Assembly: GCA_016703965.1 (NCBI GenBank)
Contig: JADJBB010000025.1
Span: 1,078,077 to 1,142,076 of the forward strand
DNA from: Acidobacteriota bacterium
GTDB taxonomy: Bacteria > Acidobacteriota > Blastocatellia > Pyrinomonadales > Pyrinomonadaceae
DNA length: 64,000 nt
Direction: 5' to 3'
Within the stretch, counting starts at the first letter, position 1; each line of letters begins with the position of its first letter. Both the position numbers and the translations under genes were made by a program. The notes under the pieces are model-generated. The model did no database searches, was not told where the DNA came from, and saw nothing but the letters and a program-made list of their open reading frames with translations. Of this stretch, positions 1-8,221 are shown piece by piece.

Positions 1-867
1 ATCATTTCTCGGCGTCTGCCATCCGAAACGCGAATCCGCATTCTCACCGATCGCTTTTTCAAACGAGCCATTCGAAATAGTTTCGGGAAGAGCCTCCGTT
101 TCGGCTCCGTATTGACGGGCGAATTCGAGCGATTCAGGGAAATGTTTTTGATCGAAAAGTCCGAGTGCGATCGAACGCGCAATCGCCGTGTTTTTGGCTT
201 TATCAGCCTCGGTGAGGTGGTTCCAGTTCCAAAGAGCCTCTTCCGCACGCCCGCGTGCCGCAAAGAAATATGCCAACCGCGCACGCATGTCTGGCCGTTC
301 CCCGGCAAGACTCTCAATCTGGGCCGCTTCCTTGTTCGAGTAATCCCAAATCAGAGAGAAAACCTGCTCCCGGTATTTAATGCTGTTTTCGGCGGCTATC
401 TTTAATTCGGCAAGTGCTTTACCTGTTTGGTTCTGCCGAAGGTAGAAATTTCCGAGATGCCATCTTGCTGAGGAGTACGAAGGCGCCAGTTCCACCGCTT
501 TTTCTAATTGAACAGCGGCCTCGGCCAACCTTTCGTCTTGCTCATATGCTCGGCCCAGTTCTGTTCGCCAGCGATGGTCATTTGGGCTACGGCGTACCGC
601 GTCTTCGAGGTCCGCTATCGACGCTGCTGGTCCATCCGCGACTGAAGCTTTTAGGGAAAATGCTGCCGGATTAGCGGGAGCCCAACGAGCCGCGACTTCG
701 GCGATCTCAACGACATTCGGGTCGGTTTCCTGCGTCAGGGTTGCAAGCATGTCCCCGAGCTGCCATCTTATAGAAAACCATGCAGCTGCAACCAACGAGA
801 TCACGCCTAAACCGAGCAAAATACGTACCTTTACACTGCGCGTATCAATGGGCTTGAGATCGTGCAT
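1..867 (-). CDS. TPR-repeat membrane-anchored protein, partial (3' end outside window)
   Basis: An open frame reads leftwards from an ATG at 867 to the window edge, 289 codons without a stop. Residues 14-34 form one hydrophobic segment after a short charged N-terminus (MHDLKPIDTRSVKVR), so the protein is probably anchored in the inner membrane with the rest outside. The remainder has tetratricopeptide-like helical pairs, for example WRTELGRAYEQDERLAEAAV followed by ARWHLGNFYLRQNQTGKALA. The start lies 8 nt after the stop of the aminotransferase gene, so the two are probably co-transcribed. TPR proteins of this kind often sit in exopolysaccharide loci and organise assembly or secretion. That role is inferred from context; no catalytic motif is visible. 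Confidence 0.8.
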   Translation of the reverse strand, partial: MHDLKPIDTRSVKVRILLGLGVISLVAAAWFSIRWQLGDMLATLTQETDPNVVEIAEVAARWAPANPAAFSLKASVADGPAASIADLEDAVRRSPNDHRWRTELGRAYEQDERLAEAAVQLEKAVELAPSYSSARWHLGNFYLRQNQTGKALAELKIAAENSIKYREQVFSLIWDYSNKEAAQIESLAGERPDMRARLAYFFAARGRAEEALWNWNHLTEADKAKNTAIARSIALGLFDQKHFPESLEFARQYGAETEALPETISNGSFEKAIGENADSRFGWQTPRND

Positions 868-874
868 TTGCTGT

Positions 875-1993
875 CTATTGTTCGAAGAACTCAGCGATCG
901 CGTCAACGACGGCGGCCTGCTGTTCGGTTTTTAGTTCCGGAAAAATGGGAAGTGCCAACGTCACGGCAGCGGCTTTTTCCGAAACCGGAAGATCGCCGGC
1001 CTTATAACCAAGATAGGCGAAACACTCCTGCAAGTGCAGCGGCACAGGGTAGTAAATATCTGTTCCAATTCCCTTTTCGGTCAAATGAGCCCGCAATTCA
1101 TCCCGCACTCCGGGAACCGCAATAACAAATTGATTGTAAATGTGCCGGACATTTTTGCGCTCGATCGGAAGCGAGACCTGCTCACTCAAACCTCGATCGG
1201 TAAACATCTGCCGGTATCTGGCCGCGTTTATCTGACGCTTTTCGGTCCACGCGTCGAGATGCGGCAGTTTGACCCGCAGAACCGCACCCTGAAAGCCATC
1301 GAGCCGCGAATTTAATCCAACATATTTGTGATAGTAGCGTTCCTCGGAACCGTGCACGCGCAGAGCCAGTAGTTTCTTAGCGATATCATCGTCATTGGTC
1401 GTCAGGAATCCGCCGTCCCCCATCCCACCAAGGTTTTTAGAAGGATAGAAACTGAAACATCCTACCGCTCCCATCCCGCCCGCGCGAATACCTCTGTCCT
1501 CGGAACCGATCGCCTGCGCAGCATCTTCGACAACGGGGACGCCGAACTTTGCCGCCACCGCGTTAAGCTCTTTCATGTCTACGCATTGGCCAAACAGATG
1601 AACCGGTTCGATAGCTTTAGTCCGTTCGGTGATCCTGGCTTCGATCTGTGATATGTCTAAATTGTAGGTTTCAGGTTCGATGTCAACAAAAACGGGTACG
1701 GCCCCCAGCCGAGTGATGGCACTGACGGTTGCAAAAAAGCTGTATGGCGTTGTGATCACTTCGTCGCCCGGCCCAACGTCGAGAGCCATTAGAGCAAGCA
1801 CAATGGCGTCGCTTCCCGAGGCGCACGCGATCGCGTATTTCGTCCCGCAATAGCCAGCAAGCTCGCATTCGAGTTCGGCAACTTCCTTGCCGAGAATAAA
1901 TCCATTCGTATCGAGCACACGTGCCAAGGCTGCTTCGATCTCGGGTCTGAGGATATCGTTCTGTTCTTTTAGGTCAAGTAATGGTACCTGCAT
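875..1993 (-). CDS. DegT/DnrJ/EryC1/StrS family PLP-dependent sugar aminotransferase
   Basis: 372 residues, full length for the family, which transfers an amino group from glutamate to a nucleotide-linked keto-sugar during O-antigen, capsule or exopolysaccharide synthesis. Visible motifs are the N-terminal VPLLDLKEQN, the PLP phosphate-binding CASGSDAIVLAL (about residues 57-68), VEDAAQAIGS with the PLP-ring aspartate (about 155-164), and the Schiff-base lysine in SFYPSKNLGGMGDGG (about 180-194). The VHLFGQ..DM pattern resembles WbpE/WlbC-type enzymes acting on 3-keto sugars, but the exact substrate cannot be read from sequence. It leads a minus-strand pair with the TPR gene 8 nt downstream, consistent with a surface-polysaccharide locus continuing to the left. 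Confidence 0.9.
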   Translation of the reverse strand: MQVPLLDLKEQNDILRPEIEAALARVLDTNGFILGKEVAELECELAGYCGTKYAIACASGSDAIVLALMALDVGPGDEVITTPYSFFATVSAITRLGAVPVFVDIEPETYNLDISQIEARITERTKAIEPVHLFGQCVDMKELNAVAAKFGVPVVEDAAQAIGSEDRGIRAGGMGAVGCFSFYPSKNLGGMGDGGFLTTNDDDIAKKLLALRVHGSEERYYHKYVGLNSRLDGFQGAVLRVKLPHLDAWTEKRQINAARYRQMFTDRGLSEQVSLPIERKNVRHIYNQFVIAVPGVRDELRAHLTEKGIGTDIYYPVPLHLQECFAYLGYKAGDLPVSEKAAAVTLALPIFPELKTEQQAAVVDAIAEFFEQ

Positions 1994-2064
1994 GATTAAT
2001 ACAGATTCTACTCAAACAATGACGTGTTTGCATTTTTTCACTTTGTTTTTTAGCCTCTACTCCT

Positions 2065-2706
2065 ATGATCTCAGACCGAAATAAGCGGACGCTCGAGGTT
2101 ATCAAGCGGCTAAGAAAGGCATATCCTGACGCTCACTGTGCCCTGAATCACACAAATCCATTTGAGCTTTTGATCGCGACGATCCTTTCCGCTCAGTGTA
2201 CGGATGCTCGAGTGAATATCGTTACCGCCGACCTGTTTCGCAAGTATCACGGCCCCGCAGATTTCCTCAAGGTTCCGCAGTCTGAGCTTGAACGCGACAT
2301 CCATTCAACCGGGTTTTTCCGCAATAAAGCAAAGAACATCCAGGCTGCTTGTGCTCGAATCATCGAGGTTTATAATGAGGAAATACCACGAACAATGGAT
2401 GATTTGCTGACCCTTGGAGGCGTTGCTCGAAAGACAGCGAACGTCGTTATGGGGAATGCTTTCGGCATCGCGTCTGGTGTGGTTGTCGATACACACGTCT
2501 CGCGTATCTCTCAGTTACTCGGCCTGACCGAGAGCAGGACGCCCGAGAAGATCGAACAGGATCTTGCCGGACTCGTTCCGAAAAAAGACTGGGTAATGTT
2601 TCCGCATTGGATGATCTATCACGGCCGTCAGGTTTGCATCGCCCGACGCCCTAAATGTGAAGAGTGCGTCCTGAATGACATTTGTCCATCAGCCAAAACT
2701 TCATAG
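2065..2706 (+). CDS. nth: Endonuclease III (DNA glycosylase/AP lyase)
   Basis: 213 residues, the normal length. Nth removes oxidised pyrimidines and nicks abasic sites in base excision repair. The helix-hairpin-helix reads LGGVARKTANVV (about residues 113-124) and holds the Schiff-base lysine. The catalytic aspartate is in VVVDTHVSR (about 134-142). The C-terminal [4Fe-4S] loop has the exact C-X6-C-X2-C-X5-C spacing in CIARRPKCEECVLNDIC. The gene is convergent with the OmpA-family gene and the two share the inverted repeat at 2734-2769. It starts 71 nt from the divergent aminotransferase gene. Confidence 0.97.
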   Translation: MISDRNKRTLEVIKRLRKAYPDAHCALNHTNPFELLIATILSAQCTDARVNIVTADLFRKYHGPADFLKVPQSELERDIHSTGFFRNKAKNIQAACARIIEVYNEEIPRTMDDLLTLGGVARKTANVVMGNAFGIASGVVVDTHVSRISQLLGLTESRTPEKIEQDLAGLVPKKDWVMFPHWMIYHGRQVCIARRPKCEECVLNDICPSAKTS

Positions 2707-2733
2707 ATCCGTGGTTCCAGAACTAAATAGAAA

Positions 2734-2769
2734 ATCCGTGTACCCGATCAAAACATCGAGTACACGGAT
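2734..2769. terminator. Inverted repeat between convergent nth and OmpA-family genes
   Basis: A perfect 10-bp stem, ATCCGTGTAC (2734-2743) with GTACACGGAT (2760-2769), plus an inner CGAT/ATCG pairing, lies between two converging genes. There is no long T-run, so it is a weak or bidirectional terminator candidate. Confidence 0.6.
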
Positions 2770-2797
2770 ATTGAACGAACGGACGCCTGCTCGAGTT

Positions 2798-4351
2798 CTA
2801 ACGCGTATACGGGATCAACATTATCTGAATTCTACGATTCTTAGCCTTATTTGCCGGTGTTGTATTCGGAGCGACCGGCACGCTCGCGCCGTAGCCCTTA
2901 GCAACTATTCGACCTTCCTCGACGCCCATTGTTGCAAACTTCTCAGCTACGGCATAAGAGCGTTTGTCGGTTACTGTCTGGATCTGAGCGGCAGCTCCCG
3001 TATTATCTGTGTGAGACTCGATCGAGATCCTGTAGTTGGGATAATTCGAAAGGATCTCTCCAAGCGACGTTAGTTTACCCTCCGCCTGAGGTGTAAAAGC
3101 CGTTGAACGAGTTCCCGCCCAGAGAGATTCGGGAAGCGTTAGGATAATTCCCTGTTCGGTTTTTTCAACCGTTCCGAAAGTCTTCAATGAGCTCATCATA
3201 GCGGCCTCAGCTGCGCGCATTTTTGCCGCATCAGCCACCTCCTGGATCGCTTTCTTTTCATTTTCCGCTGCTTGCACGGTTGCCGCGAGCTTCGCAAGGG
3301 CCGTCTCGGTCTCGACCCGAGCTCTGCCGAGATCCTCACGCAACCTGCCATTCTCATCCCGAAGTTCTTTTAATTGGCTCGAGTAATTCATCGCATCCCG
3401 TTCGGCTAATTCCCGGTTGCGGGTTTCGCGCGCAAGTTCCCCCTTTAGTTCTGCGATCTGATCTTGAGCATCAAGGTATTTCGACTCAGCAGCCCTTATC
3501 TCGGCGCTATTGCGTGTTTCCTCATTGCGCTTTTCGCGAGCTTCTTTTCTTTGGGCAGCTAATGATTCGGCACGTACAGACGCGGATATCGACTTTCGGG
3601 CGGCGATATCTACCGTGTCTTCATCTCGGCCCGCCTGCCACGCGTTTTCGGCATTTTGGAGTAGTGTCGCGGCCTCAGAAAGTTCAACATTCGCATCGCG
3701 TTCAGCACCGGCAAACTTAGCCAATGCGATCGCCTGCTTCGCCTGAAGGATCGCCGGCGGCGTTTTTGCATAATCAGTCTCGGCTATCTCCGGAGTTCGC
3801 GGATCACGGAAGAAATCACTTGAATTCCCAAAATATGTAATTGCCGGACTGGTTCCAATTCGCTGCCCGTTCGCTCCAACAGGATACAAATTCTCGAGCA
3901 TTATCGTCTGGCTGGGCCGCGTCACCATAAAATGAGGTTCGGCGGTAATGATCAAAGCAAATGTCTGCAGCGGCGTTGTTACTCTAACCTTTGAGTCAAT
4001 AAAAAACAGTCCGCTACGCTTTATCTCGCCAAGATTGTCAGCTTGTCCGGTCGGTGAAATAGCCCACAAAACATAGGTTGCATAGCCCGCGCCGAGTTCA
4101 AATGGCCGCGGCATTTTTTCGACGGATAATTCAATGGTCGTACCGCTGCGCGACGTTCGCTTAACCTTAGCCTCGCCCTTCATCCTGGGAAAGCGCGTTG
4201 TACCCCGAAACTGAACCGTCACCGTGTCATCAAGCGGATATGTAATTGCTGTGGTCTTTCGTCCAACATCGACCTGGCCTAAACCGACTAGAGATACAAA
4301 TGTTACGATGAGCCCGATAAATACGGATTTGGCAGCGAACGTTTTTTTCAT
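2798..4351 (-). CDS. OmpA-family outer-membrane/peptidoglycan-binding protein with coiled coil
   Basis: 517 residues. A signal peptide (MKKTFAAKSVFIGLIVTFVS, cleavage near residue 25) sends it to the periplasm or outer membrane. Residues 30-160 are a beta-rich region without a family I recognise. Residues 230-380 are Ala/Glu/Arg-rich and predicted coiled coil. The last 120 residues are an OmpA C-terminal domain with ISIESHTDNTG, a TDKRSYAVAEKF helix, GYGASVPVAPN and NRRIQIML, which binds peptidoglycan. The likely role is tethering the outer membrane to the wall or acting as a periplasmic spacer. The gene stands alone, divergent from the ABC exporter. Confidence 0.85.
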   Translation of the reverse strand: MKKTFAAKSVFIGLIVTFVSLVGLGQVDVGRKTTAITYPLDDTVTVQFRGTTRFPRMKGEAKVKRTSRSGTTIELSVEKMPRPFELGAGYATYVLWAISPTGQADNLGEIKRSGLFFIDSKVRVTTPLQTFALIITAEPHFMVTRPSQTIMLENLYPVGANGQRIGTSPAITYFGNSSDFFRDPRTPEIAETDYAKTPPAILQAKQAIALAKFAGAERDANVELSEAATLLQNAENAWQAGRDEDTVDIAARKSISASVRAESLAAQRKEAREKRNEETRNSAEIRAAESKYLDAQDQIAELKGELARETRNRELAERDAMNYSSQLKELRDENGRLREDLGRARVETETALAKLAATVQAAENEKKAIQEVADAAKMRAAEAAMMSSLKTFGTVEKTEQGIILTLPESLWAGTRSTAFTPQAEGKLTSLGEILSNYPNYRISIESHTDNTGAAAQIQTVTDKRSYAVAEKFATMGVEEGRIVAKGYGASVPVAPNTTPANKAKNRRIQIMLIPYTR

Positions 4352-4473
4352 AAACTTCTCCCTGGATTACGAATCAATATCAAGAGATGCCATACAGGGT
4401 TTGAAAGTTGCAAGACAAGAGTTTTGGACAGTTAACCTTCAAGTAAAGTATATTCAATCCTTTACACGCAGTC

Positions 4474-6270
4474 ATGGACGATCTAAAACGCCTGCTCAAA
4501 TACGTCAGACCCTATTGGCTAACCTTCGTGCTGGCGTTTTTTGCGATGATCGTTGGCGCGGTATTTGAAACTGCGACCGGTGCTCTTCTCGTGCCGATCT
4601 TCGAGCAATTTCTTCGAAATTCAACTGAAAGCAAAACGCTTTTTGACCTAAACAGCCTTATACCCAGGGACGACTGGTACCGTGCATGGATGATGATCGC
4701 AGTCCTGTTGATCTCATTTACGGTGCTAAAGGGCATCGCAGAATACTTCTCCTCTTTTCTGATGGCGAAGATCGGCCAGTCGGCCGTGCTGAATCTCCGG
4801 GGTGAACTTTATTCCCATCTACTGGAGCAGCCTGCTGTCTTCTTTGAAAAGCACCGGACCAATTTCCTGGTCTCGAGACTCGTGGTCAGTTGCTCCGCAA
4901 TTGAGTTGGCGGTTTCGTCGAACCTGCGGGACGTGATTCGAGAGACGGTGATGCTAGTGGCGTTTATCGGGGCAGCGTTTTATTACAATTGGCGGCTAAC
5001 GCTCGGTTCATTGATAATCGCCCCGATCATCGCCCTACTGACAGCGAGCTTTTCAAGTCGACTTAGGAAGCTTGCCGATGTCTCGTTGGAAGGAAATAAG
5101 GAACTGAACGACACATCTCAGGAAACTCTGTCGAACCATATTATTGTCAAAGCCTATTCCGCGGAACCACGTGAAAAGAAACGGTTTATGGATGTAGCCC
5201 GCATTATCGCTAGGGCTAACATGCGCTCGGCAAGCATCGCTGCGACATCTCCGCCAACCATCGAGATAATTGGCATGGTCGCGGTTGTCGTACTTCTTTT
5301 TTTTGGTCTGCGTGAAATTGATGCTCAGCGTATGGACGCTCCGCAATTTTTCACATTCCTGCTGTTTCTGCTTCGCAGCTACGACCCAATGCGAAAGATA
5401 TCGCGACAACACAATGAGATCACCAAGGCGTTTTCCGCCGCCCGCGATGTCTGGACCATTTTGGATGAGAATGAGACGCTGGCCGAAATATCGAACCCAA
5501 AACAACTCGGGCCGCTGAAAACGGAAATAATACTGAAAAACGTTACATTTAACTACCGCAACAGTAAACGCAAAATACTCAAGAACATCGATCTCGAAGT
5601 TAAAACCGGCCAAATGGTCGCCCTCGTAGGTGAAAGCGGCGGCGGCAAATCAAGCCTCACTAGGCTAATTCAGAGACTGTACGACCCAACCGAGGGCTCG
5701 ATAACTTGGGATGGAGTAGATCTAAGGGATTCTAGTGTCGCAAGCCTCAGAAAGCAGATAGCGTTGGTAACACAAGAAACAGTTCTATTTAACGACACTG
5801 TTAGAGAAAATATTGCCTACGGACGTCCCGATTCGTCACAGACTGAGGTCGAGGAAGCCGCTCGAATCGCATACGCAGACGATTTTATTTCACAACTTCC
5901 CGACGGCTATTCAACTTTGGTTGGTGAACGGGGTGTGTTGCTTTCAGGAGGCCAGCGCCAAAGAATCGCAATAGCTCGTGCAGTTTTGATGAATGCTCCC
6001 GTTTTGATCCTAGATGAGGCAACATCTGCCCTTGATACGGAAAGCGAATCGCTGGTTCAAAAGGCCCTTGCCAATCTGATGCAGAACAGAACCTCGATAG
6101 TTATTGCCCATCGGCTGTCAACCATCAGAAAAGCGGACAAGATTGTTGTCATGGAAAAAGGCGAGATCATTGAAACTGGTATGCACGACCAGTTGCTAGA
6201 CCAAGGAGGCACGTACAAGAAGCTTTACGAGCTCCAGTTTGCCGATATGGAAGAAACGAAAGAAGATTAA
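4474..6270 (+). CDS. MsbA-like ABC exporter, fused permease and ATPase
   Basis: 598 residues with the half-transporter layout: six membrane helices in residues 1-320 (ABC transmembrane type 1), then a nucleotide-binding domain. Walker A GESGGGKSS lies at about 384, the signature LSGGQRQRIA at about 490, Walker B VLILDEATSALD at about 510 and the switch histidine in IVIAHRLS at about 542. It probably works as a homodimer. The closest functional class is MsbA/lipid A or multidrug export, but substrate cannot be told from sequence. Its stop is 2 nt before yicC, so it probably leads the exporter-yicC-gmk-rpoZ operon. Confidence 0.9.
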   Translation: MDDLKRLLKYVRPYWLTFVLAFFAMIVGAVFETATGALLVPIFEQFLRNSTESKTLFDLNSLIPRDDWYRAWMMIAVLLISFTVLKGIAEYFSSFLMAKIGQSAVLNLRGELYSHLLEQPAVFFEKHRTNFLVSRLVVSCSAIELAVSSNLRDVIRETVMLVAFIGAAFYYNWRLTLGSLIIAPIIALLTASFSSRLRKLADVSLEGNKELNDTSQETLSNHIIVKAYSAEPREKKRFMDVARIIARANMRSASIAATSPPTIEIIGMVAVVVLLFFGLREIDAQRMDAPQFFTFLLFLLRSYDPMRKISRQHNEITKAFSAARDVWTILDENETLAEISNPKQLGPLKTEIILKNVTFNYRNSKRKILKNIDLEVKTGQMVALVGESGGGKSSLTRLIQRLYDPTEGSITWDGVDLRDSSVASLRKQIALVTQETVLFNDTVRENIAYGRPDSSQTEVEEAARIAYADDFISQLPDGYSTLVGERGVLLSGGQRQRIAIARAVLMNAPVLILDEATSALDTESESLVQKALANLMQNRTSIVIAHRLSTIRKADKIVVMEKGEIIETGMHDQLLDQGGTYKKLYELQFADMEETKED

Positions 6271-6272
6271 TT

Positions 6273-7151
6273 ATGAAATCAATGACAGGCTTTGGACGCG
6301 CTGCAGTGTCCGATGATAATCACTCAATAACAGTCGAGCTAAAGACGGTCAATAACCGCTTTCTCGACATAAATATGCGGCTTCCGTCTGAGCTGCAGCC
6401 GCTCGAACCGACAGTTAAGAAGCTCATTAGCGGACGTCTCGCTAGGGGAAGGGTTGAAGTTAACCTCCAGTACGATCGAAACGACGCTGTCGAACTTGAA
6501 ATAAACCGTCCCCTGATCGCTGGGTTTCTCGCGGCTATGCAGGAAATGCAAACCGAATTCTCACTAAGCGGCGAACCGGATATCAATGTCATCGCCCGTC
6601 TGCCGAACGTCGTCAACACGAAAAAGCAGGAACCAACCAGCGAGTTCCTAAATGCTATCGAACAGGTTTTCACCGCGGCACTCGATGACCTTGAATCTAT
6701 GCGTTCGATGGAGGGAGCGATGCTTGGGGACGAACTCTCCTCAAGGATCATCGAGATCGAATCGAGAATTCCAGCGATCGAACGAGAGTCAGCTAAGGTC
6801 GCCGACGAGTATTCCGCACGCCTGACAAAACGGGTGGCCGAGCTTCTCGCACGTACCGATTCGCAGCTCGACATTGATCAGGGCCGCATCGCTCAGGAAG
6901 TTGCATTTTTGGCAGATCGAGCAGATATTTCGGAAGAGATCACGCGGCTCAGGGGGCATATCGAGCATTTCCGGTCGATCGTAATGGACGAGCGAGACGT
7001 TGGGAAACGCCTGGATTTCCTAACTCAGGAATTCAACCGCGAAGCCAACACGATCGCCTCGAAAACCAACAACATGATCGTAAAAGAAAACGCACTCGCT
7101 ATAAAAAGTGAAATTGAGAAAATCCGCGAGCAGGTGCAAAATATCGAATGA
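6273..7151 (+). CDS. YicC/YloC family endoribonuclease
   Basis: 292 residues, full length. It begins with the family signature MKSMTGFGRA, then TVELKTVNNRFLDINMRLP, and ends with the conserved DUF1732 segment (GKRLDFLTQEFNREANTIAS, about residues 247-266). E. coli YicC and B. subtilis YloC are reported RNases of this family. The gene starts 2 nt after the ABC exporter and lies upstream of gmk and rpoZ, an arrangement common in bacteria. Start and length are unambiguous. Confidence 0.95.
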   Translation: MKSMTGFGRAAVSDDNHSITVELKTVNNRFLDINMRLPSELQPLEPTVKKLISGRLARGRVEVNLQYDRNDAVELEINRPLIAGFLAAMQEMQTEFSLSGEPDINVIARLPNVVNTKKQEPTSEFLNAIEQVFTAALDDLESMRSMEGAMLGDELSSRIIEIESRIPAIERESAKVADEYSARLTKRVAELLARTDSQLDIDQGRIAQEVAFLADRADISEEITRLRGHIEHFRSIVMDERDVGKRLDFLTQEFNREANTIASKTNNMIVKENALAIKSEIEKIREQVQNIE

Positions 7152-7244
7152 GTTTGTTTGAATATCTTTGATAGCACTTGGAGGTCGTCTTCAGCCATCA
7201 ATTTCGATGGCATTCTTCCTCCGTAGCGGCTTGGCGAAACGACT

Positions 7245-7886
7245 ATGAAAGGAAAGCTCATCATTATTAGCTCCCCGTCCGGGGGAGGAAAAGGAACGCT
7301 GATAAAGGAAGTTCGAGGCTTGTTGCCCGAACTTGGCTTTTCAGTATCGCACACAACTCGCCCGCAGCGATTTGGTGAGGAGGATGGCCGTGAGTATTTC
7401 TTTACAACCAGGGAAGAATTTGACCGCCTGATCGTCGACGGAGAATTCCTTGAATACGCCGAGGTTCATGGAAATATGTACGGCACCTCACTGTTGGAAA
7501 GCGAAAAGATCTCGCGAAGTGGAAAGGATCTGATCGTTGAGATCGACGTCCAAGGAGCTCTCCAAATACTGGAAAAACGTCCTGATCAGTGTATCAGTAT
7601 CTTCATTCTTCCACCGTCGTTTGAGATCCTACAGGCTCGATTGACGGCAAGAGGCACCGAGGGGCAAACGGAACTAACCACTCGCCTTAGGAACGCCTTT
7701 AAGGAAGTTCTGCAATACAAAAAATTCAAATACGTAGTGGTCAACGAGGATCTCCCGGTCGCCACGCGGCAGATAGCATCGATTATTGTCGCGGAACGGC
7801 AGGAACGAGATAGACAAACTGAGGCTATTCAGGCTATCCTTAATAGTTTCGATGCGTCAAAGCATCTATTTGATGGAGATAGCTAA
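7245..7886 (+). CDS. gmk: Guanylate kinase
   Basis: 213 residues. It phosphorylates GMP to GDP with ATP. The P-loop is SSPSGGGKGTL (residues 9-19). The GMP-binding region shows SHTTRPQRFGEEDGREYFF (about 35-53) and EYAEVHGNMYGTS, and the lid and C-terminal part contain RLTARGTEGQ. The 93-nt gap after yicC holds a small hairpin (GCCATC at 7194-7199, GATGGC at 7206-7211) followed by a pyrimidine stretch. The gene overlaps neither neighbour and rpoZ follows after 3 nt. Confidence 0.97.
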   Translation: MKGKLIIISSPSGGGKGTLIKEVRGLLPELGFSVSHTTRPQRFGEEDGREYFFTTREEFDRLIVDGEFLEYAEVHGNMYGTSLLESEKISRSGKDLIVEIDVQGALQILEKRPDQCISIFILPPSFEILQARLTARGTEGQTELTTRLRNAFKEVLQYKKFKYVVVNEDLPVATRQIASIIVAERQERDRQTEAIQAILNSFDASKHLFDGDS

Positions 7887-7889
7887 TTT

Positions 7890-8111
7890 ATGGTCGAAGA
7901 AATAGAAGAAACAGAAGTAGAAGAAATAATTGATCCACCGGCGATCGATTCGAAATACCGCATGATCATTCTCGCTGCTCAGCGCAGCAAGCAGCTCCAG
8001 CGTGGTGCGATCCCGCGAGTCGATCTCGATATGCGAAAGACAAAATCGACTCGTATTGCGATGAAGGAACTTGAGAACAAGAAAATCAATTTCGAGATCC
8101 TTGAAAGCTAA
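7890..8111 (+). CDS. rpoZ: RNA polymerase omega subunit
   Basis: 73 residues following gmk by 3 nt, the usual gmk-rpoZ order. The protein has an acidic N-terminus (EEIEETEVEEI), then the conserved omega helix DSKYRMIILAAQRSKQLQRG (about residues 22-41) and KSTRIAMKELENKKI, which normally packs against the beta-prime C-terminus to aid polymerase assembly. The operon ends at the strong hairpin at 8151-8184. Confidence 0.93.
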   Translation: MVEEIEETEVEEIIDPPAIDSKYRMIILAAQRSKQLQRGAIPRVDLDMRKTKSTRIAMKELENKKINFEILES

Positions 8112-8150
8112 ATCGCTGTCCTCACAGTTCTTGCAGTAGTTACAACATAC

Positions 8151-8184
8151 AAAAAGGCCATTGCTGCATTGCAATGGCCTTTTT
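8151..8184. terminator. Bidirectional rho-independent terminator after rpoZ
   Basis: A perfect 14-bp stem (8151-8164 with 8171-8184), GGCCATTGC paired with GCAATGGCC, has a 6-nt loop. It is flanked by five A on the left and five T on the right, so it can end both the rpoZ transcript and the converging ETF-QO transcript. Confidence 0.93.
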
Positions 8185-8221
8185 CCTATTTGTATACATC
8201 GGTACGGTTAAATACCTGGTT